Assembly: GCF_010183535.1 (NCBI RefSeq) | Contig: NC_071333.1 | Location: forward strand, 17,172,587-17,236,586 | Direction of reading: 5' to 3' | Length of the DNA: 64,000 nt | Source: Caenorhabditis remanei | Lineage: Eukaryota; Nematoda; Chromadorea; Rhabditida; Rhabditidae | Part shown: positions 12,838 to 24,302 of the stretch, piece by piece | Layout: every line of letters starts with the position of its first letter | Numbering within the stretch: the first letter of the stretch is position 1 | Translations under genes and position numbers: made by a program | The notes under the pieces: generated by a model | Told to the model about the DNA's origin: nothing | The model's input: the letters and a program-made list of their open reading frames with translations, nothing else | Databases searched by the model: none

Positions 12838-12979
12838 CGGCCGGTACAGCTGGCGAGAGCAACACATTCTTGCAACGAACAGTTGAACTGTCTCGGAGAT
12901 TTTGGACTTTTAAAAACGGTAAGCTCTTCACAGCAAGTTTCAAATTTGAGAGTAATATTAGAGTAATTTTCAGACGAAA

Positions 12980-13720
12980 ATGCTCAAGTTTGGAGTTTCT
13001 GCAGCATTGCTTTTAGTATCGATCCACGCATTCCCAGTCACTCAGCTACAACAGGTATGCAGTACTCTCAAGTTTCTTTCTTGTTCAATTTTTCCTTTTC
13101 CAGTATCCCCAGACCGCTCAACAATATCCTGCCCAACAGGAGGTCAAACCAGCTCAATCGATTCCCCAACTTACTGCCCACCACGGTTATGTCTATGGTC
13201 CACAACAGAATGTGAGTGTTTTTATAACTTTGTGATTTCTACTCTAAAAATGTTAAGAGTCCACAACTGTCACAATATCCGGCTACCCAACCCACCCCAG
13301 CAGCAACTCCGACTCCAGACCAAACTTTATCGCAAATGCCGTTAGAAATGAAGCAAACTGCTCAGACACTGTTCAGCGACCCAGATTTCCAAATGTTGGC
13401 TAGAAGTCTGCAGACTGGAACGGGAAGTATTGGATACTCTAACCCGGTAAGTTGGATATCAAAAAACCGAAAAAATAATTGATTTATTTCTTTTTCAGCT
13501 CTCCGCGCGCGATGTGCCACCATGCTCCTCTGACGGTCGTTCAGTCACGATTGATCATCTCCGAATCTCTCCTGAATCCTTAGTCCAAATTGCTCGTCTT
13601 GCTCAAGCATTCGGAACCAACCCAGATTGGAAGAAACTCCGTCTTGCCGATATGAAATCTGCCCTCGGTTCTCAAATGCACCCTACTCACCAATATGCAG
13701 CAAGATCTATTGGATTGTAA
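12980..13720 (+). CDS. Secreted Gln/Pro-rich protein of unknown function (197 aa)
   Basis: Four exons: 12980-13054, 13104-13211, 13258-13446 and 13499-13720. The N-terminus MLKFGVSAALLLVSIHAFPV is a clear signal peptide. Residues ~25-90 are low-complexity, rich in Gln, Pro and Tyr (repeated QYP). The C-terminal part (DVPPCSSDGRSVTIDHLRIS onwards) looks globular and helical, with a single cysteine, and ends ARSIGL. The third exon needs a weak acceptor (GTTAAG), but the phases close. I do not recognise a family; an extracellular or cuticle-associated role is only a guess from composition. It has its own TATA box and an intron in the 5' UTR. Confidence 0.8.
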
Positions 13721-14133
13721 GACTATTTGTTTTTGTTAATTTATTTTCTTAATTTATTTTTTTCTGTGCATTATGCTTGATTACAATACATTGTTCCAAG
13801 TTTTCTGTATCTTTTAAAACTTCTTAATTTTGTCAGAGTGCATGATGTGATTGATAAGAGCAACCTGACTGAAAAATGTGCAGAATTTGCTGATAGCGTT
13901 CTCAGAAACATTCGACTTTGTAACGACGGAAATGACCTTTGCCTGATAGTACCGGGTTCAAGAGTATTTGATTTTTATTAGTCAAAAGAATTTGCCAAAT
14001 TTAAATTTTATCTAGCTGCTCCATTCGAAAAGTTGTCGTTTTTGGTGCATTTTCGCCATTGTCACTAGTCAACCACTTTTGCAGTTTAATGAGTGAATCC
14101 AGCAGCAATTCTAGAAAAAGTTCACTTTCCAAG
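13721..14133. other. Intergenic region
   Basis: This is the convergent space between the secreted-protein gene (+) and the STR pseudogene (-). It should hold both 3' UTRs. I see no coding, RNA or repeat signal in it. Confidence 0.6.
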
Positions 14134-16433
14134 TCATATAAATATTTTCTCACTTCTAGTAGACTTTCTGTATTCGGTCACCACTGTCATCACAATAATT
14201 GAGTCGATGGCAACGTAGATAGTAAAACTGCACAACAGCGAACCAGTAGGGATACTCAACTCAAGATCGAAAAATGGAAGGTAGATGATGAAGGATAGAG
14301 GAGTGAGTAGGAATATTGTTGGCGCAGCTAGCTAAAAAATCAAATTTTAAATGCAGGGAAACATTTAGGGAATACCTGAATCACCAACACTTTGAATAGT
14401 TGCTGATGCAATTGTTTTGCGTTTTTAGACATTGTTTTGATGGTCTGATCCATTTTCGTATACATAGACCACCCACAAAATATCATAACACCATACTGCA
14501 CACTTGATATTATAGTTTGAATGAAGGTGAGACCCCATGCACTCCACCTGATAGAACCATCTACTGGATGATATGGCATCATGATGAGTGACGGTAGCTC
14601 TTCGATATTTCTTTTATATCTGACACTAATTTCTTCTCGAAAGTATTGAATTGAGTCTTCTGCTGGATCTGCGTAGAAAACAAGGCCAGAGATCCAAAGG
14701 GAACCAAGTATAGCACTGTACTGAAACCAGAAAATAATTTTCCAGCCTTCGAAGTACTTCATCTTTGTAGTGCTAAAAACAAAATGTTGGGTGACATTAT
14801 AAATGAAAGAGTTTTACTCAAAAACAGCCCAATAACGATATAAGCTGCACTGCTAACATTGACATAGTAGAGCACAGAATACCAGAATATATGGCTGAAA
14901 CGTTAGGATTACTCTCTGAAAAGATTTTTAAGAGTGTTTTATCACCTAGAAGTTTTTTCAAAACACTTTTGGCCAGCCCAAATGAATTATCCAGTAGGAA
15001 AAACATATATCCCGCATTGTAAGACAGCACATTCTGAAAACAATACATTTCCAGAAATTCATTACTACACATCGCTCTACAGGTACTGTAGCAATTTCCA
15101 GCGTCGCAAAGACCATTCCCTGGCATGTGAATACATTCATAAAGTACTTACAGTAGCGAGCATAAGTGAGCACCCCTTCATACTTTTATGTGTAACTCTG
15201 CTGAATCGTGTCCGCTTTGCATAAACTTTTTTTTGAAAAAAAGCCAAAGTATTCATCAATAAGAAAATATGTTTTTTGAAAAATTTCAATCACTGATTTT
15301 TTCGATAATCGATTTTTCCTAATCTTGATTTGAAAATTCGAAAAAAAACTTTTTATTTTTCTCTTGGAGATATTGAATTTTTTGTTTCAAAATGTTGGAA
15401 ACAGTCTGAATAAACAAAAAATTGTGTTGAATTAGCTTCTCAACTCCTAAGTATCGTGCTAAAGCTCCAGAAGTCAAAAGTAATGCCCTCGGGGAAACCA
15501 TCATAACTCATCAAAAAATTCTCCAAATTTTTTGAAACATGTATCAAAATACGTGTCTTGAGTTTTTCTACAAACCAACATTAAAAAGTTACAATTTTAG
15601 AAAAAATAATTTTTCAAATTTTTTTCACTCAAAAATTATTTTATTCTCATTTTTTCTCAATTTCCGTAGTTTTTTGGCTATAACACGAACAAGGAATACA
15701 TACACGTGTTTTGTTATTTGTGATAACGCACTTTGCATACAGTTTTGGAAAGGTATGTACGTTTTATAGCCAAAAAATTACGGAAATTGAGAAAAAATGA
15801 GAATAAAATAATTTTTGAGTGAAAAAAATTAGAAAAATTATTTTTTCTAAAATTGTAATTTTTTAATGTTGGTTTGTAGAAAAACTCAAGACACGTATTT
15901 TGATACATGTTTCAAAAAATTTGAAGAATTTTTTGATGAGTTATGATGGTTTCCCCGAGGGCACTACTTTTGACTTCTGGAGCTTTAGCACGATACTTAC
16001 TAGTTGAGAAGCTAATTCAACACAATTTTTTGTTTATTCAGACTGTTTCCAACATTTTGAAACAAAAAATTCAATATCTCCAAGAGAAAAATAAAAAGTT
16101 TTTTTTTCGAATTTTCAAATCAAGATTAGGAAAAATCGATTATCGAAAAAATCAGTGATTGGAATTTTTCAAAACACATATTTTCTTATTGCTGAATACT
16201 TTGGCTTTTTTTCAAAAAAAAGTTTATGCAAAACGGACACGATTCAGCAGAGTTACACATAAAAGTATGAAGGGGTGCTCACTTATGCTCGCTACTGTAT
16301 ATGTTTTATTCACCCGTTTCACCACAAACGTGTTTAGTAAAATCTGAGTAAGACCAAAAAATATTGAAGCAAAGAATCCCACAACGGCGGTAACGCGAGA
16401 TACAGTAACCCAGAGAAGATAATCTGAAGACAT
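14134..16433 (-). pseudogene. Class STR chemoreceptor (7TM GPCR) pseudogene, split by a palindromic element
   Basis: Exons in transcript order: 16433-16300 (start MSSDYLLWVTVSRVTAVVGF), continuing in frame after the element at 15150-15087, then 15033-14818, 14772-14376 and 14331-14134 (TGA at 14134-14136). Family landmarks are present: YKYFM after TM1, YRYWAVF near 14826-14841, KYFEGWK, and QLFKVLVIQ before TM6, as in ODR-10-type receptors that detect odorants on sensory cilia. Two lesions break it. A 1,147-bp TA-flanked palindrome sits inside the first coding exon; removing it with one TA restores the frame exactly. Just before YRYWA the frame shifts by one base, with a stop in the YRYWA frame upstream. 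The other splice sites are intact, so decay is recent. Confidence 0.8.
15151..16297. mobile_element. Palindromic element inserted in a chemoreceptor exon (1,147 bp)
   Basis: Two near-identical inverted arms of about 570 bases meet at ~15735-15750. The termini read CAGTAGCGAGCATAAGTGAG and its complement, flanked on both sides by TA. This is the layout of a long-TIR, Tc1/mariner-type non-autonomous element. Open frames in the arms mirror each other and do not resemble a transposase. The high arm identity suggests recent insertion or gene conversion between arms. Confidence 0.88.
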
Positions 16434-19400
16434 GTAAAACTGATGAAAAGCACCAACAGATACCAGCTTTTATGCTCATGCTTTTCTTATTTCTCTGTTA
16501 ATGAAACATGTTCAGTGTATTTTCTAATTTCCTGACTTGGAAAAATAGTAATGTAGAAAAATGTGTGGGTAACATAATTTCCTCTTTATACGTAATAAGA
16601 ACAGATGGAAAGTTTGAAGGTACTTTCTGTCCAAAAGTGTGTCGGAACAATATTGGTTCCCTGTTCTCCCATTTTCAGTCTTCACTTCTATGACAGTTTT
16701 TCCTTTTAAAAAAAATCATATTGTGATCGTTTCTTTTGTGCACTTTCTGAAAACGTTTTATAATTCTTTAATTTTCGCACTATTCAACAAATTGTGGCCA
16801 ATCGTTCGTCTCGCCATCATTTTCCAATTATGTTTTCAATGAAAAAGAACAGACAGAACTGACATTGCACTTTCTTATTCCAATTAAGTTTTTAGAGAAA
16901 CACAGTGTAGTTACAGTATCCTATCAAGGCGGAGCCTCGGGCTGCGTGCAGATCTCGGAAAATGAGCGAGAATGATGCAAGCTAACGCGTTCATTACACG
17001 CTGTGTGGGTTTTAAGGGTTGAGGAAGAAGAGGAGTATACTCTCTTCATTGACGTGTTTACCACAAAGAACGATGAACCGGGTACTACGGTAACACGTGA
17101 ATCAGAGGGGCTTTTCTACGTGCCAATTTGATGGAACAGTGCATCATTGGACATTTCTTCGGTGATTCTTCTACTTCTCCGTGGAGAGGGATGACTGCAA
17201 TCATATCCAATTAGAAATGATGGCGTTCTGCAAATGATCTAAAATTGAAAATATGTAAAGTAACGTCATGTGCGAAACAGTTTTGATATGTTCCTAAAAA
17301 TAGAATGAGTACTCGATGTCTGTAATTTGGTGATAAGTGTTTAGAACAGAAACAGTGCAAACTTTGTTCCTTGTTTTAATGAAACTTCCTAAAATTAGTT
17401 TGACACTTCTAGGTACTGTAGAGCAAATTTGTCGAATTTCGGCCAGGTCCGGCTTCAAGAAATATACCTATTTTTTCACCATTTTTTTGGATTTTTAGAC
17501 ATTTTACATCAAAAAAATCCAACTTCTTGATGCCTAACTCGTTTTTGATTGAATTCATAAGTATAATCAAAAGTTAGACATTTTTGGAAAAAATTCAAAA
17601 ATTTCAAAATTTCGTAGCATAGGTGTGATTTGTTCCTGCTATGAGTGTAAGAACACATTTTGAGGGCACAAAAATTCTGATTTAAGTCATTTTCAGTCTG
17701 CTCCTTCTATTCCAAGTTGCATTGTTCTTTACACCCTTCACTGTACGGTACAAGCTCCATATTTGTATTCTCCTTCAAAAACATTGCCCCCTAGACTACA
17801 TGCACGTAGCTGCCGCCTACGTTCAGTTTGGGAGGTCGTCATGTACCCTGACCTCCTTTTCCTCTTTGAAGATGGGGGAAATACCCATCAAAATTGCATC
17901 AGAAACCCTCATGTGCACACCAGAGAAACAAAGCACACTCAAAATATCTCACATCTCTCAAAAAAAAAAATAGAATGATTTCAAAAGAGTTTTCCGCTGG
18001 AAGAAAGAAAAGTGCAAACGCTGCCAAAAAGTCATTCGCACGTGAATCGCATACCCATCGTTTCCGTCACGTGTCCCGATCAACGTGCACTCGCCAATAG
18101 TGCCGCTGATTGTATGTTTCCCCCCGCTCTGGGCGAGAAATGAAAAGTGAATGGAAACCAGAGAGGGTGAATCATTGAACAGTTTGGACCGAGGCAACAT
18201 TGGTGGTCGCAACGTGTTGACAGCGTGGGGTTCATTCGGAACAACTGTAGTTGTACAAATAGTAGCACTCGTATTCCGTATTTCGATATAACTCACATCA
18301 GTTATAAATAAAACTTGAGCAAATATGAAATGCATTGAATGAGATGCTTGATAAAAATTTGATCGCAGAAGAAGGTTGTGACTGGAATTTGAACCTGATG
18401 AGTGTACTGTTAATATCATCAATATGTATCAAACATGATCTCAATAGGAGCACCGGTTTTCTTTTATGGAAAAATGCAGGTAGACCAACGCCAAACAGAG
18501 ATTTGTAAAAAATAGTTTCTCGACGGGCGTGAATAAGGCACAAATGTATTAAAATACACATTTACATGTCATGAACAACCCCATAAGGGTACATTGAACC
18601 ATTTTCCGGGAACGCATTCTTAAATACGTCACAAGAACTATTGTGACTGGTCAATAGATCAAAGCGACCATGATTGTATTGGTCACATCAGTCCGTCCCC
18701 CTGTCTAACTGTCATAATGAAGCCGTCAATGATTCTGATGATTTTGATGGTTTCGATGATTTTAATGACTTCGCCACCCTGCATCATAGTACGAATTCGA
18801 CTTCCCTCAACAAAGAATACACCCATAGTCGATTTCATCATTTTCTTTTCATTTTCTCTGAGGAATCGTAAAGTCTCGGAACTTCCGCACTTCAAGCGGG
18901 TCGTATAGTTTTGGAACTTCCGCGCTTAGGATGTCATCAGATGTGAGAAAATGATGAAGTCACTGTTTTTTTTTGGTTTCAAACTTTAGTTTGAAGTGAT
19001 TACGGTAGTATGAAAACAGGTTGTACTCAATGTACTTCACAAACGTTCAGGAGAGCGAGCTGAACCGCCTCTGTTTACAGGTAATGTTGAAAATCTATCA
19101 TTCCCTTTCTTTTGAAAATCTATCAGTCCCTTTTCTGCAGATCCCGATTCCCGGTCAATTGGAAAGTATCAAAAAGTGATTAGTGATCTTCCGACAATAG
19201 CCGAATAGTGTGAATCATACGACAAACTTCATAGTTCTTTTTATCTTAATGCACTCATTCCATTTTCAGACTTCACACCAAAGCACAACCGTGTTTCACT
19301 CTCCCCAACAGTCTTTTTCCAGACTCCGTGAAATAATAAGTGCTCATTCATTTTTGTATGTTCTATGTGTCCGTATAGTTAGTATGCACGCATTCTCCCG

Positions 19401-22400
19401 ATAACCGTACTAAGAGGCTTGGTCTGAAATCAAGTTTCCGTAACAATCACGAGTTTTGCATATGCATGTACATATATTCAAAAAGGGCATTTCCATGACT
19501 GTCTTCCATTTTTCATGATATTGCATCAGTCAGACCACGCCGAGGGTTTTCCTTTCTCGATTTCCACACGGGTACTTTGACGTCAGGGTAATACCTCTTT
19601 TACATTACTAAAGATAAGAGGGATTCCCCCGAAATGTACCCCACGTCTTTTTGTCTTTTTCCGTGTCTTTCATAGCATCGCATCCGTCCCTGGCATCAGT
19701 ACTTTGGACTTTACACTCGATGTCGTTTTTTTCTCTCGAGAGAGGAAGTTTATTGTGTGGGGTATGTTTGGGGTCGAAAAGACAGTAGGAGGTAGGAAAA
19801 AACGAGGCATTTTTTGCATTGCAAAGCGGGTGAAGGTTGCGATGAATCTGAAATAGAATAGTCATCATCATGTGATCTTTCGCTTGGTGACTACCCAGGT
19901 ACAGATTTTAATCTAAAAATTGGTGGAAGCAACACATAGTACGGTACAACAACAGAACTTAAACGCGGGAAAGTCTGACTGACACTCTGACGATTCTGCT
20001 TTGAAACTAAACATTTACAGTAAGACCCCTATTATAGATACCTGGGTGTGCCCCCGATTTACTTCTCGCCTTGTTGTAAACTTCATAGATCAACACTCGT
20101 CGTTTTTCATCCCCCCCCATTTTCTCCACTCATACACTGGTGATCTGCTGATGATTTTTGCGGATGATTTCGTCAGATACTGCAAGCGTGTCAGACACCC
20201 GCACTCCCCTCAACTTACACTCGATTCGTTGGCTGATGCAACGTGCCTATATCAACAAATGATCTGTGTGTTGTAGACACTGGCTGAATCATGCCGACAA
20301 CACGTTTTCGATTTTCTCCTTCTAGTCCAAGTGATCGTAGATACATATTGGTTACTATCATAATTCAATGAGCAACACAAACGCAATAGGGATATTCCGA
20401 GAATGTGCTTAATAAACGTGTCAAGAGTAACTGAATCAATGCTAAATCAAATCAAATTGCACAAAAACTTGTAGGAGATGGAAATCACATCAGTGACCAA
20501 GGGACAAGAAACAAAGTTCATATCTTCTCAGACATGTTTCAAAGTTTATTTTTTGGTGTGAATTAGTTCAGATTGCATCACAAATTCTGTACTCAGAAAG
20601 TGAGAATCGGAGAACCTACAATATCATCATATAGTCGCAATGCTTAAGTCACGTGGTATTAGTAAAAGATAAGGAAAAGAGAATACTGGGACTGATTGAT
20701 GGAAACAGAACGAAAAAGTTACAGTTGATAAGAAACTGTACTTTGTATAAGTTTTGTACATTGGAAAAAACTTCCAATAATACATAGTTTTAGCGTGAAT
20801 CATTTTATTTTGAATGCAGAACCAAATGTATATATATATATATATTTATATATTATATTTTGGCTTGCTTCCTGATTCTGATGCACACCTGAAATTTGTT
20901 TCATTCACATTTTCTTGTTCCAGTGATTTTGCACTTCCAGCACACTTCCTGCACTTTACGAGAAGCATTTTCCGCCAAGACTACGCTGTAGGTATACCAC
21001 CCCTTGACTACCGCTACCGCACTAGTACACTTTATAGTCACACTTACTCACGTCGGAAAGAGGACCGATCGCAATTTGTTCTCTGTTCACCCCCGTAAAG
21101 TTGTACGAGTCTTTATCTTCTTTTTCGCCACTCTTTTAGGTTTATAATTGAGTGTTTTGTGATTTTCGGATGGGCACGATTGCGGCACGTGAAGTGTTGA
21201 TGATAGGTCGGTTTTCTAAAGATACTCTATTTCTTCCGGTGCATTCAGTAGGTGCATAGGAGTCAAGGTGCAATATTCTAAGGAAGCAGGGATCAGAGAA
21301 ACAAGAGTTGTGCTAAATGCCCTTTGGTCACTCACGCCGGAAAAGGGGAAAAGCAAAAAGGATTTGATATCCACCCTCACTTGGGGGGTGAGGATTATCT
21401 GAATTACATGATTGACCAGTAGAATTAATTATCAAGATCTTACTTTTTGGAAAAGAAAAAACAAAAGATATTATAAGATTAGTGAGCGTATCAGAATGAT
21501 CTTAAAGTTTTTTCACACAAAAGATTAATCTAGTAGGAATTATATCTAATCCCTCAACAATGGAAATTTAGGGTTTTTAAAACACTTTTTTTTTAAATTC
21601 ATGTCCTACCTTAAATTTTGTTCAGGAAAAATTATGAACTGATTCATTTAACTACTATTTAGCATATGTATTTTCATCCGCTAGTCGCTAGATTCCAGCA
21701 GATTTTGGAATTATTTGGAAAACTAAAAAATAACAAGAGGATTTTCCTCAAAAATTTCAGATCCGCTTCAAATCCTTGAAAATTTCCATGAAAACACCAC
21801 ATTTATGCTATCATCTTTGAGCAGCTTTTATATTTACACACAGCTTAGCATCATGTCTTATCCACCTCCACTCACCCACACTACGAGGTCTTTAATAGTG
21901 ATGATTCGGATAACATACTAGATCGAACAAGCTTCAAGCATTTTCTTTTTGGATTATTGGCTCTCGTTTTGGTTTTTAACAGATTATCAAAGGGATTTGT
22001 TGAAGCTTAGTGCATGCTTGGTGTATTTCCACTAGCACAATGCATCCACCCTCACTTTGTGCAGAACATGTTTTGGAAATTTGAAAAAAGCTTATTGGTT
22101 CGGATTCTGTTCTATCCTCCCACGCTCACAGTACACTTCAATAGACATATACAGATTTCTGACAAGTGAAATCTGATCGTTCTCAGTGTTGAATCGGAAT
22201 CACCTCTCCTTCCTTCAAAGTACGATCATTTTTTGTTGTATTTGACCGTGGAATTCGCGAAAATCAAAATAAATCTAGAAGGATACTGTATCAGTCGGGA
22301 AAAATAGAAAACAATAATTACAGTACTGTCAAAATGATATGATAAACAAAACACGTTGCAGAAATCGCGCCTCTTTGGTTCTGTTTGCGATACGTCGCTA

Positions 22401-23428
22401 GAAAAACAAGCGTAACTAACTAACTAACAAGTCTGGGGTCATAGTACGCCAAGTTGTTTGTTTGCTAAGTTTTCCCCCATCTCCCCGTGTTCATTCACAA
22501 CCAGGTGTACGGTACTGTTGACACCACCATACATCATCATTCGGAAGTAACCCTAAAATTTTGAGCTCACTTGTTGCTATCAGAGGTCTTTGTGTGTTGC
22601 ACACATCACGATGCACGCACACCAAGTCAAGGCGGGAATAGGGAAGTCAAGGAAACAAAGTTTCGGTTTTCCGACACCGACAAGAAAAGAAGAAAAGAAC
22701 AAAACACGTAAATCGGCATGTGAAGGGGAGAATGACTTGCACCCCTACCCATCCACCCTTAAAATGTGAAATTGAACTCGACATTGTGTGCATTCTTTGA
22801 GTGTTTGCCCTTTTTTCACACCCCCGTGTTGCCATATATGATTCCAATCATTTGTTTGCTCAGGATCTTCAGAATCCACGAATCCATCTTCTGAATATTG
22901 TTCGTTGTACCCACTCCGGGATCGCTCGCTTCATCTCATTCTTCTCATGTCTGATGCCATCAGTATCAACACCAACCATCCCTCAACAAGTCCTGATTTG
23001 ATTCACATGATTTGTGCGTTGGTGACAAAGGAAAACACAAAGGGAGGGGAGGAAGGCTATAACTTTCTGCTCCAAAACATGGGCGGAGCTACAGAGCCTT
23101 CGTTATATCAGAGAGCGGTGCCGCGGGCATCCAGCACCCACGGTGGCGAGGTGCAAAGAACACACGTTGACCGCGTGTTGGGGGGCGGCGCGTCGACTCC
23201 TCCTCTTCGTCAGACAGGACGCCCCTTTTTCCGATCTGTTCTTCCTCTCATTGCAGACCAGACCACATCTGTCGACACCTTCTCGACTAGCTGGTTTGGC
23301 TCATGATGTTATCATTTCTGTTTTTGTTTATCTTACCTTTTATATACCTTACGTGGCTATACCTCATTTTCTCAGCCTTCATATGTAGTAAATATCATTA
23401 ATTTCATTAATTTCAGAAATCGACTTTC
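16434..23428. other. Gene-free region upstream of mxl-3, 7 kb
   Basis: No exon with convincing family similarity and splice borders is visible on either strand. Contents: a copy of the dispersed repeat without its terminal GC tract (17412-17630), an AT microsatellite near 20828-20848, a TAAC microsatellite near 22416, and a GC-rich block at about 23080-23230 that may be the mxl-3 core promoter. CACGTG E-boxes occur at 17094, 18039, 18068, 20650 and 21186. The longest open frame (17958-18422, minus) has no recognisable features. Confidence 0.5.
17412..17630. repeat. Dispersed repeat (copy 3, partial)
   Basis: It shares the TTTCGGCCAGGTCCGGCTTCAAG opening region, the CTTCTTGATGCCTAACTCG landmark and the AATTCATAAGTATAATCAAAAG stretch with the copy at 8178, but it lacks a terminal GGCCCGGCC tract. 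Confidence 0.5.
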
Positions 23429-24302
23429 ATGCTTACAATGTCCGCTGCCGTTGGTGACATGTACTTCCTCAACGCGTCCATGAAAATGGAACAACAGAAA
23501 CAATACCGTAAACGTCACCACTCGGATTCTTCTGATGTAAGTCGCAGCCAATGTTTATAATCTTCTAAACCCAACTTTTCCAGGATGACGTCTCCAGCCC
23601 GAAATCGGCATCGCCATCAATGGACGACGATCGACGTGCCCATCACAACGAGCTTGAGCGTAGAAGACGGGATCATATCAAAGATCATTTCGTGATCCTC
23701 AAGGACTCCATTCCACTTCTTGAAGGAGAGAAATCATCCCGTGCCTTGATCTTGAAACGAGCTGTTGAATACATCAGTGTTATGCAATCTCGACTCGATG
23801 ACAACCAGAGATGCATGGAGGAGCTCCGCCGAAGAAACGAGCTTCTTGAGGAGAAACTTCTGGAACGCGACACTTCTAGATCTCCATCTTCTGGATCATC
23901 TCGTCTTCCTTCCCTTGGAGGCACCCAAATTGGAGCCACCCAAATCCAAATGCCACAACTCACCATGCCAGTCGCCGCTCCAATTCAACAGATCCCACAG
24001 ATTGCTCAGATCCCACAAATCCCACAAACTACAAAGTAAGTTTCATATCTCAGCCTGTTTAATAACATCATTCTCATTTTCTTATTTTCAGTCCGCTCGC
24101 CTTATCCACAATGGATCCAGCTCAACTCAACAGCCTGATTGTATCATCTCAGGATGCCATCATCGCTCTCACCCAGAGCTTGATCGGAAAGATCCAAACA
24201 ACGAGTCCAACGCTCCCGGAATCCGTTTCAGTCTCCCCGCCAGCTGGACTGTACCCACTTGCATTTTCTCCGATGGAGCAGCCAATGGCTGTCAGATTCT
24301 GA
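23429..24302 (+). CDS. mxl-3: Max-like bHLH-leucine zipper transcription factor MXL-3
   Basis: Three exons: 23429-23536, 23584-24035 and 24092-24302, giving 256 residues. The basic region at residues ~53-66 (RRAHHNELERRRRDHIK) carries the His57-Glu61-Arg65 triad that reads CACGTG E-boxes. Helix-loop-helix follows (ALILKRAVEYI as helix 2) and then a zipper to about residue 135; the tail is Gln/Pro-rich with QIPQIAQIPQIPQ repeats. Max-family proteins bind as dimers. In C. elegans MXL-3 represses lysosomal lipase genes in fed animals and opposes HLH-30/TFEB (literature). A TTTCAG 12 bases before the first ATG suggests trans-splicing or a 5' UTR exon; an in-frame ATG three codons later (23438) is an alternative start. 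AATAAA lies at 24549. Confidence 0.92.

Larger units (their letters stand above)
11548..12979. other. Intergenic region with repeat copy 2 and 5' UTR of next gene
   Basis: It contains the probable 3' UTR of the small protein (an AATAAA lies near 11934), a dispersed repeat at 12110-12440, and the promoter and 5' UTR of the secreted-protein gene. That 5' UTR has its own intron: a donor GTAAGC at 12919 and a TTTTCAG ending at 12973, seven bases before the ATG. Confidence 0.6.

Noticed and set aside
12459..12875. 138-codon minus-strand frame
   Set aside because: Overlaps the dispersed repeat end and the promoter of the secreted-protein gene; no recognisable feature.
15319..16158. Mirrored open frames in the palindrome arms (MMVSPRALLLTSG...)
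   Set aside because: The same peptide appears from both arms simply because they are inverted copies; no transposase motif.
17958..18422. 154-codon minus-strand frame upstream of mxl-3
   Set aside because: Composition is not coding-like and it ends in a run of Phe from a poly-A stretch; no splice partners found.
20828..20848. AT microsatellite as a regulatory signal
   Set aside because: Simple dinucleotide repeat, common in such genomes; nothing supports a function.
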